From NCBI RefSeq assembly GCF_041685465.1, contig NZ_JAWLFS010000062.1, forward strand, positions 1-13,621: a DNA stretch of 13,621 nucleotides, read 5' to 3'. Shown here piece by piece: positions 12,368-13,621 of this stretch (its first letter is position 1; the number at the start of each line of letters is the position of its first letter). A program made the translations under genes and the position numbers. Below the pieces are notes generated by a model. It searched no databases. It was not told the DNA's origin and was given only the letters and a program-made list of their open reading frames with translations. This DNA comes from Rhodosalinus sp041685465 (lineage in GTDB: Bacteria; Pseudomonadota; Alphaproteobacteria; Rhodobacterales; Rhodobacteraceae).

Positions 12368-13621
12368 CTAGCGGCGCGGCGGGCCGTCCTCGTCGTCCCG
12401 GCGCAGGCCGTTCGCGCCTTCCCGGATCGCCGCCATCAGCCGGCCCACGACGAAGGAGGTGCGCGGCGCCCAGACATAAGGCGTCCGCCGGCCAGCGACC
12501 GGGCGCGCGCGCATCCGGATCAGGCCGAAGGCGATGAGCCCCGCATGCGCCACGGCGATCATCGCGAAAAGCGCCGCCGGCCCGAATCCGTCGATCAGCG
12601 CCGAGGAGAGCCAGGGCGCGAAGATCGCGCCGGTCGCGAACCAGAACATGTGCGCCGCCGAGAGCTCCACCCGCTGGTCCGAGCGGGCGAAGTCGTGCGC
12701 ATGCGCCGCCGAGATGGAGTAGATCGGGAAGGTCGTCAGCCCGAAGAGCCCCGCGACCAGCAGTACCGCCGCGGTGCCGAGGCCGCTTGCCGCGACCGTC
12801 ACCGCGCAGCTCACGATGGCGGCGACGGAAAATCCGATGAGCACCCACCGGCGGTCCAGCTTGTCCGCGAGCCAGCCCGCCGGATACTGGGCGAGCGCGC
12901 CGCCGCCCACGAAGGCCGCGAGGAAGAAGGCGATCTGGTCCGTTTCGAGGCCCACGCGGCTGCCGTAGACCGGCCCGACCATCCGGAAGGCCGCGCTCGA
13001 GACTGCCGCCACGAGCACGCCGGCCACCGCGAGCGGCGAGATGGTCAGCGCGAGGCCGGGCTTCAGGCGCGGCGCCTCCGGCGTCTCGGGCGGGCGCACG
13101 GTGGTCAGCGTCAGCGGCAAAAGCGCGGCGCAACAGAAGAGCGCGAGGATGTTGTAGGACACGTAGGAGGCGGGCTCCAGCACGCCGATCATAAGCTGCG
13201 CGGCGAGCGAGGCGCCCATGTCGGCCACCCGGTAGGTGCCCATCGTCCGGCCCCGCGTGGCATTGGTGACCTTCGCCTGAAGCCAGGCCTCGATCACCGT
13301 GAAGCTGCCCGCGATGCAGAGCCCCTGCGCCACACGCATCGCCGCCCAGGCGTAGGGATCCAGGATCAGCATGTGCAGGAGGATTCCCACCGCGCCCATC
13401 GCCGTGAAGGCCGCGAAGGCGCGCGAGTGGCCCACGCTGCCCATGAGCCGCGGCGCCCACCAGCAGCCGACGAAGAAGCCCACGAAATGCGCCGAACCCA
13501 GAAGGCCGATCTGCTGCGTCGTGAAGCCGAGGTTCAGCCCCGAGAGCGCATCGAGTGGCGCGACCGCCCCCGAGGAGAGCTGCAGGAAGACGACCGAAAG
13601 GAAGAGCGCGGCGAAGGAGAG
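12368..13621 (-). CDS. MFS transporter (N-terminus outside window)
   Basis: 417 residues of a major facilitator superfamily permease are visible; the frame is open to the window edge and only a few N-terminal residues should be missing. The GTG at 13483 is internal. The N-terminal half carries GLLGSAHFVGFFVG and WWAPRLMGSVGH, a variant of the MFS loop 2-3 signature. Motifs RVAQGLCIAGSFTVIEAWL and TMGTYRVADMGASLAAQL follow, and AGWLADKLDRRWVLIG is the repeat of the signature in the second half. Twelve helices with a cytosolic basic/acidic tail (RRDDEDGPPRR) are expected. The pattern resembles the E. coli YcaD-type branch of uncharacterised MFS proteins. It probably moves a small solute across the inner membrane by proton coupling; the substrate is unknown. 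metG follows 55 bp downstream. Confidence 0.9.
   Translation of the reverse strand, partial: LSFAALFLSVVFLQLSSGAVAPLDALSGLNLGFTTQQIGLLGSAHFVGFFVGCWWAPRLMGSVGHSRAFAAFTAMGAVGILLHMLILDPYAWAAMRVAQGLCIAGSFTVIEAWLQAKVTNATRGRTMGTYRVADMGASLAAQLMIGVLEPASYVSYNILALFCCAALLPLTLTTVRPPETPEAPRLKPGLALTISPLAVAGVLVAAVSSAAFRMVGPVYGSRVGLETDQIAFFLAAFVGGGALAQYPAGWLADKLDRRWVLIGFSVAAIVSCAVTVAASGLGTAAVLLVAGLFGLTTFPIYSISAAHAHDFARSDQRVELSAAHMFWFATGAIFAPWLSSALIDGFGPAALFAMIAVAHAGLIAFGLIRMRARPVAGRRTPYVWAPRTSFVVGRLMAAIREGANGLRRDDEDGPPRR

Noticed and set aside
1..13621. CRISPR arrays, insertion sequences, tRNA or rRNA genes
   Set aside because: No regularly spaced repeats, transposase text, terminal inverted repeats or cloverleaf-like conserved sequences were found on reading both strands.

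Overview
The window is about 13.6 kb of very GC-rich, densely packed bacterial chromosome. Gene content and sequence style point to an alphaproteobacterium, most likely Rhodobacterales. The clues are a PleD-type diguanylate cyclase beside a DUF3572 gene, a MetRS with a 'FSTSQGRG' signature loop, an MttB-superfamily methyltransferase with a basic RRRRGGGRAG-type N-terminus, and an H-NOX gene paired with a GGDEF gene. I see no tRNA, rRNA, insertion sequence, phage gene or CRISPR array. Thirteen protein genes are supported; the first and last run off the window.

Layout. (1) 1-1619, plus strand: the 3' part of a membrane fatty-acid desaturase, then a DMT/EamA transporter. (2) 1630-2758, minus strand: a DUF983 zinc-ribbon membrane protein and a Nudix hydrolase, probably one operon, convergent with the transporter. 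(3) 2759-3095: about 340 bp with no credible gene. (4) 3096-4493, minus strand: a PleD-like REC-REC-GGDEF protein. It is divergent from (5) 4571-5583, plus strand: a DUF3572 protein overlapping a HAD phosphatase by ATGA. (6) 5718-7298: an MttB-like methyltransferase without pyrrolysine. (7) 7389-8953: an H-NOX-fold protein followed 5 bp later by an HNOBA-GGDEF diguanylate cyclase. (8) 9028-10527: a formylglycine sulfatase-superfamily hydrolase resembling phosphonate monoester hydrolases. (9) 10594-13621, minus strand: an MFS transporter (N-terminus outside the window) upstream of metG.

The most interesting content is the pair of cyclic-di-GMP loci. In the H-NOX/HNOBA-GGDEF operon, the H-NOX protein keeps the overall family pattern, but the proximal haem histidine position is proline (P104) and the YxSxR haem-propionate motif reads V-A-Q. 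It therefore probably does not bind haem in the known way, although its partner is an intact diguanylate cyclase with a feedback RxxD site. The PleD-like protein has the opposite pattern: a normal GGEEF active site, but a first receiver with the phospho-acceptor Asp replaced by Ala (A53), the acidic pair by E-A and the conserved Lys by Arg, and no RxxD inhibitory site. Both proteins look rewired: a gas sensor without its haem ligand, and a response regulator without its phosphorylation site.

The remaining genes are housekeeping or accessory metabolism (lipid desaturation, export, nucleotide clean-up, methylamine or betaine-type C1 chemistry, phosphonate or sulfate ester cleavage, methionyl-tRNA charging). 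They show no obvious shared pathway with the signalling genes.
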